Source: Burkholderia anthina
GTDB taxonomy: Bacteria > Pseudomonadota > Gammaproteobacteria > Burkholderiales > Burkholderiaceae
DNA length: 64,000 nt
Direction: 5' to 3'
NCBI RefSeq assembly: GCF_902498995.1
Contig: NZ_CABVLY010000001.1
Span: 248,001-312,000 of the forward strand
This document shows positions 9,165 through 18,248 of the stretch, in pieces. The position numbers and the translations under genes are program-made. The number at the start of each line of letters is the position of its first letter. Position 1 is the first letter of the stretch. The notes beneath the pieces are model-generated. The model had not been told where the DNA came from, did no database searches, and was given only the letters and a program-made list of their open reading frames with translations.

Positions 9165-9303
9165 GCCGATCGCTCCTGTCGGGGCGCATGAAGCGCGGCC
9201 CGGTTACAACTATTCGTTATGTATTGATTCGCGCTATCAAGATTGATCGCACCTGTTGCGAATTCTAGACTCGATTCCGTCTCCTCAACGGCCCGCTTGC
9301 ACC

Positions 9304-10695
9304 ATGACACCCGAACTCGCATTGACCCATCTGTGGCAACTCGCGCACGGCGAGCCTGGCGCGCTTGCCCGCGCGACCGTGACAGGGCAGGACCCGACGT
9401 TGCCGTCGACGTTCCAGGTCGGCACGCTGGCCGCATCGACGATCGCGGCGGTCGGGCTCGCGGCGGCCGAATGCCACCGGCTGCGCACGGGCGTCGCGCA
9501 GCGCGTCGACGTGTCGGTGCGCGACGCGCTCGTCGCGTTTCGCAGCGAACGCTATCTGCGCGTGGACGACGGCCCGGCGCCGGATCCGCGTCATCCGGTG
9601 ACGGGTTTCTACGACACGCGCGACGGTCGCTGGATCCAGCTGCACGCGAACTTTCCGCATCATCTGCACGGGATTCTCGACGTGCTCGGCTGCGGCCCGC
9701 AGCGCGACGATGTCGCCGCGGCGATCCGCACGCGGGACGGCGCGGCGCTCGATACCGCGCTGGCCGAGGCCGGCCTCTGCGCGGCATTGATCAGAACACC
9801 TGAGGAATGGGCGGCGCACGACCAGGCGCACGCGATCGCGTCGTTGCCGCTGTTCGAGATCGAACGGATCGGCGATGCGCCGGTCGAGGCGATCGGTCGC
9901 GGCGCGCCCGATCAACCGCTCGCGGGCGTACGCGTGCTCGACCTCACGCGCATCATCGCGGGGCCGGTCGCGGGCCGCACGCTCGCGTCGCACGGCGCAC
10001 AGACGCTGCTCGTCAACGGTCCGCACCTGCCGAACATCGCATCGCTCGTGATCGACAACGGGCGCGGCAAGCGCTCGACGTGGATCGACCTGCGCGAGAC
10101 GGCGGGCGTCGCCGCGCTGCGCGATCTCGCACGCGACGCCGACGTATTCCTGCAAGCCTATCGCCCGGGCGCGCTCGCGGCGCGCGGGTTCTCGCCGCAG
10201 GCGCTGGCCGAGTTGCGGCCCGGCATCGTCTGCGTGTCGGTGTCGGCGTACGGCCATGCGGGGCCGTGGTCGAAGCGGCGCGGCTTCGACAGCCTCGTGC
10301 AGTCGGCGAGCGGCATCGCATGGCAGGAGCAGCACGCCGCGCGCGAGAACGGGCCGCGCCACCTGCCGTGCCAGGCGCTCGATCATGCGACGGGTTATCT
10401 CGCGGCGTTCGGCGCGATGATCGCGCTCGCGCGCCGTGCGACGGAAGGAGGAAGCTGGCACGTGCGGCTGTCGCTCGCGCAGACGGGCCGCTGGCTGCAA
10501 TCGCTCGGCGCGGTACCGGACGGCCTGCGCGCGCCGGATCTGACGCTGGACGACGTACGCGACCGGCTGGACAGGACGGCGTCTCCGTTCGGCACGCTCG
10601 ATGCCGTGCGTCCTGCCGAGCATCTGTCGGCGACGCCGCCGCGATTTGCGCGGCCGCCGGTGCCGCTCGGCACGGACGAAGCTCGCTGGCTGTGA
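9304..10695 (+). CDS. Class III (CaiB/BaiF) CoA-transferase
   Basis: 463-residue acyl-CoA transferase family protein. The canonical N-terminal CaiB block (GVRVLDLTRIIAGPVAGRTL) lies in the middle of this protein, at about residue 205, and is followed by the catalytic Asp segment QALDHATGYLAAFGAM (about residue 360). Residues 1-195 look like the second half of the fold (VDVSVRDALVAF, GFYDTRDGRWIQLH), so the order appears permuted or an extra half is fused in front. The ATG at 9304 fits better than an upstream TTG. The gene is divergent from the HTH-citrate synthase gene. The acid substrate is unknown; pairing with a citrate-synthase fold suggests an organic acid CoA ester. Confidence 0.8.
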   Translation: MTPELALTHLWQLAHGEPGALARATVTGQDPTLPSTFQVGTLAASTIAAVGLAAAECHRLRTGVAQRVDVSVRDALVAFRSERYLRVDDGPAPDPRHPVTGFYDTRDGRWIQLHANFPHHLHGILDVLGCGPQRDDVAAAIRTRDGAALDTALAEAGLCAALIRTPEEWAAHDQAHAIASLPLFEIERIGDAPVEAIGRGAPDQPLAGVRVLDLTRIIAGPVAGRTLASHGAQTLLVNGPHLPNIASLVIDNGRGKRSTWIDLRETAGVAALRDLARDADVFLQAYRPGALAARGFSPQALAELRPGIVCVSVSAYGHAGPWSKRRGFDSLVQSASGIAWQEQHAARENGPRHLPCQALDHATGYLAAFGAMIALARRATEGGSWHVRLSLAQTGRWLQSLGAVPDGLRAPDLTLDDVRDRLDRTASPFGTLDAVRPAEHLSATPPRFARPPVPLGTDEARWL

Positions 10696-10725
10696 GCGCC
10701 GGCGATGCAGCCGGCATGACGGTCG

Positions 10726-11502
10726 TTACTTGCGCAGCTCGACGACGAAGTCGTAGTAGTCGTTGCGGCAGTAGGTATCGGTCAGCTCGATCGCGCGCTG
10801 GTCGGCCGTATAGCCGATCCGCGTGATCAGCAGCAGCGCGTCGTGCGGCGCGATGCCCATCTGCTGAGCGATCTCGTCGGTCGCGTTGACGGCGCGAAAG
10901 TGCTGCAGCGCGCGCACGATCGGCGTGCCGCGCGCTTCGAGATAGCTGTACAGCGAACCGCCGATCGCCTGCGGATCGGGAATCAGCGTGGCGGGGAACG
11001 TCGAGTTCTCGACGGCCATCACGATGCCGTCGGCCAGGCGCAGGCGCTTGAGCCGCGTGACCGACGCGGCCGGCGACAGGCCGAGCTGGATCACTTCGTC
11101 GCGGTTGGCCGGCTGGATTTCGCGCTCGAGCCATTGCGAGCTCGGTTTGAAGCCGCGGCGCTCGAGCATTTCGCTGAAGCTCGACAGCCGCGACAGCGGA
11201 TCCTCGTAGCGAGGCTGGATGAAATTGCCCGCGCCCTGCGTGCGGCGAATCAGCCCCTGCTCGACGAGCAGCGCGATCGCCTTGCGCGCGGTGATGCGCG
11301 ACACGCCGAGCGCTTCGGACAGCACGCGTTCGGACGGCAGCGCTTCGCCGGCTGCCCAGCGATTGTCGTGGATCGCGTCGCCGAGCTTGCGGGTGAGCTG
11401 CAGGTAGAGCGGCGTGTCGTTGTCGGGGTCGGGGCGCAGGTCCTGCCAGCGGTCGTCCGTGGGTGCCTTCATGGGATGCGTATCGATCAGGTTGCCGGCC
11501 AT
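10726..11502 (-). CDS. GntR-family regulator with UTRA domain (HutC/NagR type)
   Basis: Cytosolic DNA-binding regulator of 258 residues. Residues about 28-98 form the GntR winged helix (LPSERVLSEALGVSRITARKAI), and about 118-252 form the UTRA effector-binding domain (LKRLRLADGIVMAVENSTFP, ending YYDFVVELRK). Overall it resembles NagR/PhnF-like members, many of which sense sugar phosphates, but no amino-sugar genes adjoin it here, so the ligand is open. An alternative start at 11472 would drop ten residues. It is convergent with the CoA-transferase and divergent from the aldo/keto reductase gene. Confidence 0.85.
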   Translation of the reverse strand: MAGNLIDTHPMKAPTDDRWQDLRPDPDNDTPLYLQLTRKLGDAIHDNRWAAGEALPSERVLSEALGVSRITARKAIALLVEQGLIRRTQGAGNFIQPRYEDPLSRLSSFSEMLERRGFKPSSQWLEREIQPANRDEVIQLGLSPAASVTRLKRLRLADGIVMAVENSTFPATLIPDPQAIGGSLYSYLEARGTPIVRALQHFRAVNATDEIAQQMGIAPHDALLLITRIGYTADQRAIELTDTYCRNDYYDFVVELRK

Positions 11503-11854
11503 TCTAAGTCATCATGCTGCGCCGTTAATAGCCGGTTTTTGCCGTGTAACAGGTGGGCCGCGCGCCGATTGACTACACTAGGGCTCTGTTTATCCAAGTA
11601 ACGCGCATGCGTTGTCACGAGAACGGCCGGCCGCCGCGTTGCGCGCGTAGCCGGTTGTCGTGGCAACGCCGGATTCAAGAACTATCCACGGCCATGCCCG
11701 AAATCGCCGCGCATGGCGGCGCGGTACGTCGCCGGTCCCGTTCGACGGCGAGCGATTTCGCGCATTCGTCCGCGCGTGACATCGATAGAGAGAACCCGGC
11801 GTCGTATTCGATGCTTCGGCCGCGATGCGGCCACGAACCCGCAACGAGGAGCGC
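11503..11854. other. 352-base divergent intergenic region
   Basis: Gap between the GntR regulator (minus) and the aldo/keto reductase (plus). It should hold both promoters. A TTGACT hexamer occurs near 11567 but without a well-spaced -10. The right end carries an AGGAG ribosome binding site for the reductase. I see no convincing gene or operator palindrome. Confidence 0.5.
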
Positions 11855-12700
11855 ATGACAGACACGACCGCCACGGTCGTCTTGCCGGACGGCGAGACGA
11901 TCCCGAAGCTTGGCCTGGGCACCTGGGAAATGGGCGAGCGGCCGGGCCGCCGCGCGGACGAGATCGCCGCATTGCGAGAAGGTATCGATCTCGGGATGAC
12001 GCTGGTCGACACCGCCGAGATGTACGGCGAAGGCGCGACCGAGGAACTCGTCGGCGAAGCGTTGAGCGGCCTGCGCGACGACGTGTTTCTCGTCAGCAAG
12101 GTGTACCCGCATCACGCGGGCCGGCGCGGTGTCGCCGCCGCGTGCGACGCGAGCCTGAAGCGGCTGCGTACCGATCGCCTCGATTTGTACCTGCTGCACT
12201 GGCGCGGCTCGGTGCCGCTCGAGGAGACGGTCGAAGGTTTCGAGGCGCTGCGGCGCGCGGGCAAGATCCGCCACTGGGGCGTGAGCAACTTCGATACGTC
12301 CGACATGGCCGAGCTCGTCGACGAGGCGGGCGGCGGCGCGTGCGCGACCAACCAGATCCTCTACAACATCGCGCGGCGCGGCCCGGAATTCGACTTGCTG
12401 CCGTGGCTCGCCGAGCGTCGGATGCCGGCGATGGCCTACAGCCCGGTCGATCACGGGCGGCTGCCGAAGCACTCGCCGCTCGACGAGATCGCGCGGCAGC
12501 GCGGCGTGTCGGTGATGCGCGTCGCGCTTGCGTGGGCGCTCGCGCAGCCGGGCGTGTTCGCGATCCCGAAGGCGTCGCGGATCGAACACGTGCGCGACAA
12601 CCGCGCGGCGCTCGATCTCGTGCTGAGCGGCGACGAACGCGCGCAGCTCGACGCGTATTTCCGTCCGCCGCGCAGCAAGCGCGCGCTCGAAATGCTCTGA
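11855..12700 (+). CDS. Aldo/keto reductase
   Basis: NADPH-dependent carbonyl reductase family, 281 residues, single TIM barrel. The catalytic tetrad is visible: Asp and Tyr in DTAEMYGEG (about 50-58), Lys in LVSKVYPHHAG (about 81) and His in YLLHWRGS (about 114). The cofactor-phosphate region IPKASRIEHVRDN sits near the C terminus. AGGAG lies directly before the ATG. The sequence resembles the 2,5-diketogluconate reductase-like bacterial group, but the substrate cannot be read from it. It is divergent from the GntR gene, and the downstream NiCoT gene is convergent 17 bases away. Confidence 0.88.
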   Translation: MTDTTATVVLPDGETIPKLGLGTWEMGERPGRRADEIAALREGIDLGMTLVDTAEMYGEGATEELVGEALSGLRDDVFLVSKVYPHHAGRRGVAAACDASLKRLRTDRLDLYLLHWRGSVPLEETVEGFEALRRAGKIRHWGVSNFDTSDMAELVDEAGGGACATNQILYNIARRGPEFDLLPWLAERRMPAMAYSPVDHGRLPKHSPLDEIARQRGVSVMRVALAWALAQPGVFAIPKASRIEHVRDNRAALDLVLSGDERAQLDAYFRPPRSKRALEML

Positions 12701-12717
12701 ACGATGCGGCGCGCCGG

Positions 12718-13728
12718 TCAGCGCGCCGGCGCGTCGGCCGCGCGCTGCCAGCGATGGAACAGGATCGACGCGATCCAGCAGACGAGAAACAGCGCGACGA
12801 TGCCGTAGCCGATCGTGCCGAAGCGCTCGCCGAGCGCGTCGAGCGCATCGCGCACGGGGCCGGTCAGCGACAGCTTGTCGGCGAGCAGGCCGGCGGCCTC
12901 GATCCCGCCGATCGCCAGCGCGACGATGGCCGACACCAGCGTGATGCTCGCGTTGTAGAGCAGCTTGCGATGCGGGTCGTCCATCGCCCATCCATATGCA
13001 TGAATCATCAGCACGTTGTCGGTCGAATCGATCAGCGTCATGCCGGCCGTAAACAACGCGGGAAACAGCATGACCGCGTAGATCGGCAGCCCCTGGCTCG
13101 CCTGCGCGGCGGCGATCGCGAGCAGGCCGATTTCGGTGGCGGTATCGAAGCCGAGCCCGAACAGCACGCCGACCGGATACATGTGCCAGCTCTTCGACAC
13201 GAAGCGAAACAGCGGCCGCAGCAGCCGCGACACGAGGCCGGCCGGGCGATGCGCGTGCGCGGCATCGTGCGCATGCTCCGGCGCGCCGCGATAGCGCCGC
13301 CACACGTCGCGCAGGATCATCAGGTTCAGGCACGCGAGCAGCAGCAGGAACGTTGCCGACACCGCCGTGCCGATCGTGCCGCCGATGTCGCGGAATGCAT
13401 CGAACCGGTCGCGCAGCGCGAACGCGGTCGCCGCGACGCCGAGCGTGGCGGCGATCACGATCGTCGAATGGCCGAGCGAGAAGAACAGCCCGACGGTCAC
13501 CGGACGCTGGCCGTCCTGCATCAGCTTGCGCGTCGCGACGTCGATCGCCGCGATGTGATCGGCGTCCACCGCGTGGCGCAGCCCGAGGCCGTATGCGATC
13601 GCCGCGGTGCCGAGCAGCAGCGGATGGTCGTGCAGCACCGCGAGCGCCCATAGCCACACGGCGACGTTCGCGGCGATCAGGCCGGCATACAGCATCAGCA
13701 GGCGGCGCAGGGCAGGGGTCGGGGGCAT
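12718..13728 (-). CDS. Nickel/cobalt transporter, NiCoT family
   Basis: High-affinity Ni/Co permease of the inner membrane, 336 residues with about eight transmembrane segments. It has the family signature HAVDADH in helix II, then GLGFDTATEIGLL and LFTAGMTLIDSTDNVLM. A His-rich cytosolic loop (HAHDAAHAHR, about residues 153-162) lies between helices IV and V. Family members (HoxN, NixA, NhlF) feed urease, hydrogenase or cobalamin enzymes. None of those genes is in the window, and I see no cobalamin riboswitch in the short upstream region. Confidence 0.9.
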   Translation of the reverse strand: MPPTPALRRLLMLYAGLIAANVAVWLWALAVLHDHPLLLGTAAIAYGLGLRHAVDADHIAAIDVATRKLMQDGQRPVTVGLFFSLGHSTIVIAATLGVAATAFALRDRFDAFRDIGGTIGTAVSATFLLLLACLNLMILRDVWRRYRGAPEHAHDAAHAHRPAGLVSRLLRPLFRFVSKSWHMYPVGVLFGLGFDTATEIGLLAIAAAQASQGLPIYAVMLFPALFTAGMTLIDSTDNVLMIHAYGWAMDDPHRKLLYNASITLVSAIVALAIGGIEAAGLLADKLSLTGPVRDALDALGERFGTIGYGIVALFLVCWIASILFHRWQRAADAPAR

Positions 13729-13838
13729 CGGGACGGTTCCATCGGACGAATCGCGATGTATTGTGGCATGCGAAAAAAATGCCAGGCGTGCCGATCGGGC
13801 GCGATGCCGGCAGCGTGCGTCGATTCGTTCGGCAGACG

Positions 13839-13869
13839 AAAAAAAGCCCGTCCGGAACCGGACGGGCTT
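13839..13869 (-). terminator. Intrinsic terminator of fusA
   Basis: A perfect 12-bp stem (AAGCCCGTCCGG / CCGGACGGGCTT) with a 2-base loop is flanked on the left by seven A residues, which become the U-tract in a minus-strand transcript leaving fusA. Confidence 0.9.
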
Positions 13870-13893
13870 CGATGTGCCGCGGCAGCGGCGCGC

Positions 13894-16005
13894 TTATTTC
13901 ACTTTTGCGTTGATCACGCCTTCCGACACGTTCGCCGGCGTTTCCGCATACTGCTTGAACTCCATCGTGTACGTCGCGCGACCCTGCGTCGCCGAGCGCA
14001 GCGACGTCGAATAGCCGAACATTTCGGCGAGCGGCACTTCGGCGCGCACGAGCTTGCCGCCGCCGCCCGCAATGTCCTCCATCCCCTGCACGATGCCGCG
14101 CCGGCTCGACAGGTCGCCCATCACGTTGCCCATGAACTCTTCGGGCGTCTCGACTTCGACCGCCATCATCGGTTCGAGCAGCACCGGTTTCGCGCGGCGC
14201 ATCGCTTCCTTGAACGCCATCGAGCCGGCCATCCGGAACGCGTTTTCGTTCGAGTCGACGTCGTGGTACGAACCGAACGTCAGGTGCACCTTCACGTCGA
14301 CGACCGGATAGCCCGCGAGCACGCCGCTCTTCAGCGTTTCGGTGATGCCCTTGTCGACGGCCGGGATGAATTCGCGCGGAATCACGCCGCCCTTGATCTC
14401 GTCGAGGAACTCGTAGCCCTTGCCGGGGTTCGGCTCCAGCGTGATCACGGCATGCCCGTACTGGCCGCGCCCGCCCGACTGTTTGACGAACTTGCCTTCG
14501 ACGTCGGACGCCGTCGTGCGCACCGTTTCGCGATACGCGACCTGCGGCTTGCCGACCGTCGCCTCGACGCCGAACTCGCGCTTCATCCGGTCGACCAGGA
14601 TTTCGAGGTGCAGCTCGCCCATCCCCGAAATGATCGTCTGGCCGGATTCCTCGTCGGTCTGCACGCGGAACGACGGATCTTCCTGTGCGAGGCGGTTCAG
14701 CGCGAGGCCCATCTTTTCCTGGTCGGCCTTCGTCTTCGGCTCGACGGCCTGCGAGATTACCGGCTCCGGGAATTCCATCTTCTCGAGGATGATCGGCTTG
14801 GCCGGATCGCACAGCGTGTCGCCCGTCGTCGCTTCCTTGAGACCCACCGCCGCCGCGATGTCGCCCGCGCGCACTTCCTTGATTTCCTTGCGCTCGTTCG
14901 CGTGCATCTGCAGGATCCGGCCGAGCCGTTCCTTCTTGTCCTTCGTCGCGTTCAGCACCGTGTCGCCGGATTCGACGACGCCCGAATACACGCGGAAGAA
15001 GATCAGCTGGCCGACGAACGGGTCGGTCATGATCTTGAACGCGAGCGCGGAGAACGGCTCGTCGTCGCTCGGATGACGTTCCGCCGGTTTTTCCGGATCC
15101 GCGAAGTCGTGGCCGAGAATCGCCGGCACGTCGACCGGCGACGGCAGATAGTCGATCACCGCGTCGAGCATCGCCTGCACGCCCTTGTTCTTGAATGCGC
15201 TGCCGCACAGCATCGGCACGATCTCGTTGGCGATCGTGCGCTGGCGCAGCGCGGCCTTGATCTCGTCCTCGGTCAGCGATTCATGGTCGTGCAGATACTT
15301 CTCGAGCAGCTCCTCGCTGGCTTCGGCCGCGGCCTCGACCATCTTTTCGCGCCATTCGTTCGCGAGCTCGACGAGATTCGCCGGGATGTCTTCGTACGTG
15401 AACTTCACGCCCTGGCTTTCGTCGTCCCAGACGATCGCCTTCATTTTCACGAGATCGACGACGCCCTGGAAATGATCCTCCGCGCCGATCGGAATCTGGA
15501 TCGGCACCGCGACGCCCTTCAGGCGCTCGCCGATCTGACGCTGCACGCGGAAGAAGTCCGCGCCGATGCGGTCCATCTTGTTGACGAACGCGATGCGCGG
15601 CACCTTGTACTTGTTCGCCTGGCGCCACACGGTTTCGGACTGCGGCTGCACGCCGCCGACCGAGTCGTAGACCATGCACGCGCCGTCGAGCACGCGCATC
15701 GAGCGCTCGACCTCGATCGTGAAGTCGACGTGCCCGGGGGTGTCGATGATGTTGATGCGGTGTTCCGGATAGTTGCCGGCCATGCCCTTCCAGAAGGCCG
15801 TGGTCGCGGCCGACGTGATCGTGATGCCGCGTTCCTGCTCCTGCTCCATCCAGTCCATCGTGGCCGCGCCGTCGTGCACTTCACCGATCTTGTGGCTCAC
15901 ACCGGTGTAAAACAGGATGCGCTCGGTCGTCGTGGTTTTGCCGGCATCGATGTGAGCGCTGATCCCGATGTTGCGATAGCGCTCGATGGGGGTTTTGCGG
16001 GGCAC
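13894..16005 (-). CDS. fusA: Elongation factor G, stand-alone copy
   Basis: Ribosomal translocase GTPase of 703 residues, full length. The G domain shows [13 protein letters not shown] (P-loop), DTPGHVD and NKMD, followed by the usual domains II-V (GRGQYGHAV in domain IV). The GTG start is fixed by AGGAGG five bases upstream. It is monocistronic with its own terminator and is not beside rpsL/rpsG/tuf. Burkholderia genomes commonly carry one EF-G gene in the str operon and another elsewhere, and this looks like the latter. Whether it is the main translocase or a specialised paralogue cannot be read here. Confidence 0.93.
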   Translation of the reverse strand: MPRKTPIERYRNIGISAHIDAGKTTTTERILFYTGVSHKIGEVHDGAATMDWMEQEQERGITITSAATTAFWKGMAGNYPEHRINIIDTPGHVDFTIEVERSMRVLDGACMVYDSVGGVQPQSETVWRQANKYKVPRIAFVNKMDRIGADFFRVQRQIGERLKGVAVPIQIPIGAEDHFQGVVDLVKMKAIVWDDESQGVKFTYEDIPANLVELANEWREKMVEAAAEASEELLEKYLHDHESLTEDEIKAALRQRTIANEIVPMLCGSAFKNKGVQAMLDAVIDYLPSPVDVPAILGHDFADPEKPAERHPSDDEPFSALAFKIMTDPFVGQLIFFRVYSGVVESGDTVLNATKDKKERLGRILQMHANERKEIKEVRAGDIAAAVGLKEATTGDTLCDPAKPIILEKMEFPEPVISQAVEPKTKADQEKMGLALNRLAQEDPSFRVQTDEESGQTIISGMGELHLEILVDRMKREFGVEATVGKPQVAYRETVRTTASDVEGKFVKQSGGRGQYGHAVITLEPNPGKGYEFLDEIKGGVIPREFIPAVDKGITETLKSGVLAGYPVVDVKVHLTFGSYHDVDSNENAFRMAGSMAFKEAMRRAKPVLLEPMMAVEVETPEEFMGNVMGDLSSRRGIVQGMEDIAGGGGKLVRAEVPLAEMFGYSTSLRSATQGRATYTMEFKQYAETPANVSEGVINAKVK

Positions 16006-16156
16006 GTGAACCTCCTGGTGGTTCGGATCGTAAGCGGGTCGACTGCGCCGGCCCGGACTGGAAACAAGCGAGATTTAAAGCATAGCGCTTGTCCGTGGCT
16101 TTTGCAGATGCGGGCAGCGTTTGCCGAATCAAGGCGGGCGCGGCCGCCCGCAGGCG

Positions 16157-16190
16157 AAAAAAAAGCCGGCGCGCAACGGGCGGCCGGCTT
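16157..16190 (-). terminator. Intrinsic terminator after the DUF192 gene
   Basis: Stem AAGCCGGC / GCCGGCTT with a 12-base loop and an eight-A run on the left gives a U-tract for minus-strand transcripts from the DUF192 gene. Confidence 0.8.
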
Positions 16191-16224
16191 CGGTCGACGC
16201 GCGGCGGAGCCGCCGCGAAGGCCG

Positions 16225-16725
16225 TTACTGGGGCTTCGGCAGGCCGTCGAGCTTCATGCCCGGCTTGATGCCTTTCGCCGCGAACCAGCCCTTGCTCATT
16301 TCGAGCGCATAGACGCCGTTGTTGCGCGGGCAGTGGTTGTCGGTCGTTTCGGCCTGCATTTCGTCGATGTCGGTGATCGTGCCGTCCGCGCGGACGAACG
16401 CGATCGACAACGGGATCAGCGTGTTCTTCATCCAGAAGCAGTGCACGGCGTTTTCGTTGAACACGAACAGCATGCCTTCGTTCGGCGCGAGCTGCGACCG
16501 GTACATCAGCCCCTGTTCGCGGTCGGCGTCGTTCGCGGCGACGGCCGCGTCGATCACGTACATGCCGGCGCGCAGTTTCACGCGCGGGAATTCGCTCGGC
16601 TGCTTGGCGCCGGGCGGCATTTGCGCGCTGGCGGCCTGCATGCCGAGTGCGAGCACGGCGAGCGCGGCGGGAAACACGGCGGCGCGCGCAAGGCGGCCGA
16701 GCGACGAGCGCAGGGAGAATCGCAC
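16225..16725 (-). CDS. Exported DUF192 protein
   Basis: A 166-residue protein with a cleavable N-terminal signal peptide (basic stretch, then AAVFPAALAVLALGMQAASA) followed by a DUF192 domain (about residues 40-164). Family landmarks are DREQGLMYRSQLAPNEGMLFVF, CFWMKNTLIPLSIAFV and the Cys of DNHCPRNN. DUF192 proteins occur widely in bacteria and archaea; a role in envelope or carbohydrate-linked processes has been suggested but not established. I chose the GTG at 16725 because AGGAG lies seven bases upstream and the signal peptide then begins properly. A longer reading from 16785 has no ribosome binding site. Confidence 0.85.
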   Translation of the reverse strand: MRFSLRSSLGRLARAAVFPAALAVLALGMQAASAQMPPGAKQPSEFPRVKLRAGMYVIDAAVAANDADREQGLMYRSQLAPNEGMLFVFNENAVHCFWMKNTLIPLSIAFVRADGTITDIDEMQAETTDNHCPRNNGVYALEMSKGWFAAKGIKPGMKLDGLPKPQ

Positions 16726-16785
16726 AGCAGGGCTCCTATCGGGAAAACGAGACCCGCATGGTACGCGAAGCGCGCGGGCGGGCAC

Positions 16786-16825
16786 AAAAAGAAAAAGGCA
16801 GATCGCCTTGCGGTGATCTGCCTTT
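16786..16825 (-). terminator. Intrinsic terminator of the Ala/Lys/His-rich small protein gene
   Basis: An 11-bp inverted repeat (AAAGGCAGATC / GATCTGCCTTT) with a 10-base loop and an A-rich left flank acts as a terminator for minus-strand transcription. Confidence 0.8.
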
Positions 16826-16884
16826 CAACGCCGTAAGAACGGCAAGACTGCGTGTTCTTGACTGCGTTATTACAGCAAGCTTGC

Positions 16885-17100
16885 TTAGTTCGAAGCAGCT
16901 GCCGGAGCTGCTGCGTCGCTTGCTGCAGCCTTCTTCGCTGCCTTGTGGTGTGCCTTCTTGTGAGCGTGCTTCTTGGCAGCGTGCTTTGCCGGTGCCGAAG
17001 CAGCTTCAGCAGCAGCCGGAGCAGCTTCCGGAGCCGATGCTTGTGCGAAAGCAGCCGTTGCGAAGAGGCCAGCGACCAGAGCGGCGATCAGTTTGTTCAT
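16885..17100 (-). CDS. Small exported Ala/Lys/His-rich protein
   Basis: 71 residues. Positions 1-19 (MNKLIAALVAGLFATAAFA) form a clear signal peptide. The mature part is low complexity: an Ala/Pro/Glu segment (20-38), a His/Lys-rich segment (39-60, with KHAAKKHAHKKAHHK) and an Ala/Asp/Ser tail. Small acid-inducible periplasmic proteins and histone-H1-like tails have similar composition, but I recognise no defined family. A GAGGAAC ribosome binding site precedes the ATG and a terminator follows, so it is a genuine monocistronic gene. Polycation or metal binding through His/Lys is a reasonable guess. Confidence 0.75.
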   Translation of the reverse strand: MNKLIAALVAGLFATAAFAQASAPEAAPAAAEAASAPAKHAAKKHAHKKAHHKAAKKAAASDAAAPAAASN

Positions 17101-17391
17101 GTTGTGTTCCTCAGCTTTAGTTAATTAACCAAATGACCCGGCAATAGGAGTCATGTCGTCTAACGGTGCCATCCACCTTTCGGTTGACAGACGCTTCGAG
17201 AAATTTCTCTGTGCGCTGCGGGCGCCGAATCGTATTCGAAGAAAGCGTCGCTTTCGTGACGCAAACACGCCAATACCGGTTCGGCTGCCAATGCCGGATA
17301 GCTAAGGGTGGCATCTGCGTGGTTTAACGCGCGATCTTCGCCGGCGGTTGACGAAAAAGATGACGAAAAAAATCGAAAGTTGCCGGCGCGG

Positions 17392-17970
17392 TTACGAACC
17401 GTGCGCGAAACCGTCCCACGGCGCCCGTGGCGGCAGCACAATTGTTTCGCCCGGTGCAATGCCGAGCGCGAATATGTCGAGCGCGCCGATGCCGACGCGC
17501 ACGAGACGCAACGTCGGGAAGCCGATCGCGGCCGTCATCCGGCGCACCTGTCGGTTCTTGCCTTCGGTGATCGCGAGCTCGATCCACGTGGTCGGGATCG
17601 CGGCGCGGTAGCGGATCGGCGGATTGCGCGGCCACAGCGCGCCGGGCGGCTCGATGAATTCGGCACGGCACGGGCGCGTCACATAGTCGCCGAGATCGAC
17701 GCCGCGCGCGAGCGCCTTCAGGTCGGCCGGGCCCGGCGCGCCGTCCACCTGCGCCCAGTAGCGCTTGACGAGCTTGTGGCGCGGTTCCGCGATGCGCGCC
17801 TGCAATGCGCCGTCGTCGGTGAGCAGCAGCAGGCCCTCGCTGTCCGCATCGAGCCGGCCGGCCGGGTAGACGCCGGGCGTTTTTACCCAGTCGCCGAGCG
17901 ACGGCCGCGTCTCGTGCGCGGAAAACTGGCAAATCGTGCCGAACGGCTTGTTGAGGGCGATCAGGGTCAT
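17392..17970 (-). CDS. rluE: Pseudouridine synthase, RluE/RsuA family
   Basis: Isomerises a uridine in rRNA to pseudouridine. At 192 residues it is the compact form without an S4 domain, as in RluE (23S rRNA position 2457 in E. coli). The catalytic Asp lies in PAGRLDADSEGLLLLT (about residues 35-50). The later ITEGKNRQVRRM and VRVGIGALDI strands match the family. It is divergent from icd with a 278-base gap. RluE is the best assignment by length and motif. Confidence 0.85.
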   Translation of the reverse strand: MTLIALNKPFGTICQFSAHETRPSLGDWVKTPGVYPAGRLDADSEGLLLLTDDGALQARIAEPRHKLVKRYWAQVDGAPGPADLKALARGVDLGDYVTRPCRAEFIEPPGALWPRNPPIRYRAAIPTTWIELAITEGKNRQVRRMTAAIGFPTLRLVRVGIGALDIFALGIAPGETIVLPPRAPWDGFAHGS

Positions 17971-18069
17971 GGCGAGGCGGCGTGCCCGGCGTGCCGCAAG
18001 GGGAAGCGGGGCGGGCGGTCTATGGCAAATGGCGGAATCTTAATGCATAATACGGAACGGCAAGTCCTC

Positions 18070-18085
18070 TGTCTTATATAAGACA
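18070..18085. promoter_or_regulatory. 16-bp perfect palindrome upstream of icd
   Basis: TGTCTTATATAAGACA is a perfect dyad in an otherwise GC-rich region, 163 bases before the icd ATG and about 20 bases after a -10-like CATAAT (18046-18051). Its length and symmetry suit a dimeric GntR- or TetR-type repressor. From memory, similar ATATAAGAC-type sites occur before TCA-cycle genes in related betaproteobacteria, but I cannot confirm that here. Confidence 0.6.
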
Positions 18086-18248
18086 TAAGGGGGAAACTTG
18101 ATACGCAGCGCCGCGCTTCGTGCCGCCGGCCCCGGTTGGGGCGCTAGAATAGCGGCTCGCTGTCGCCGTCGCGGGGTGGCAAGGCCGCCTCGCCGCGTGC
18201 GCAGTTTCGACCAGCATCACCTGCTCAGCCACGTCACTGGAGTCGATC

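Noticed and set aside
11675-15208. Very long minus-strand open frame of over 1,100 codons
   Set aside because: It runs through fusA, the NiCoT gene and the aldo/keto reductase in other frames, is Arg/Ala-rich and matches no family; it is a product of high G+C with few stops.
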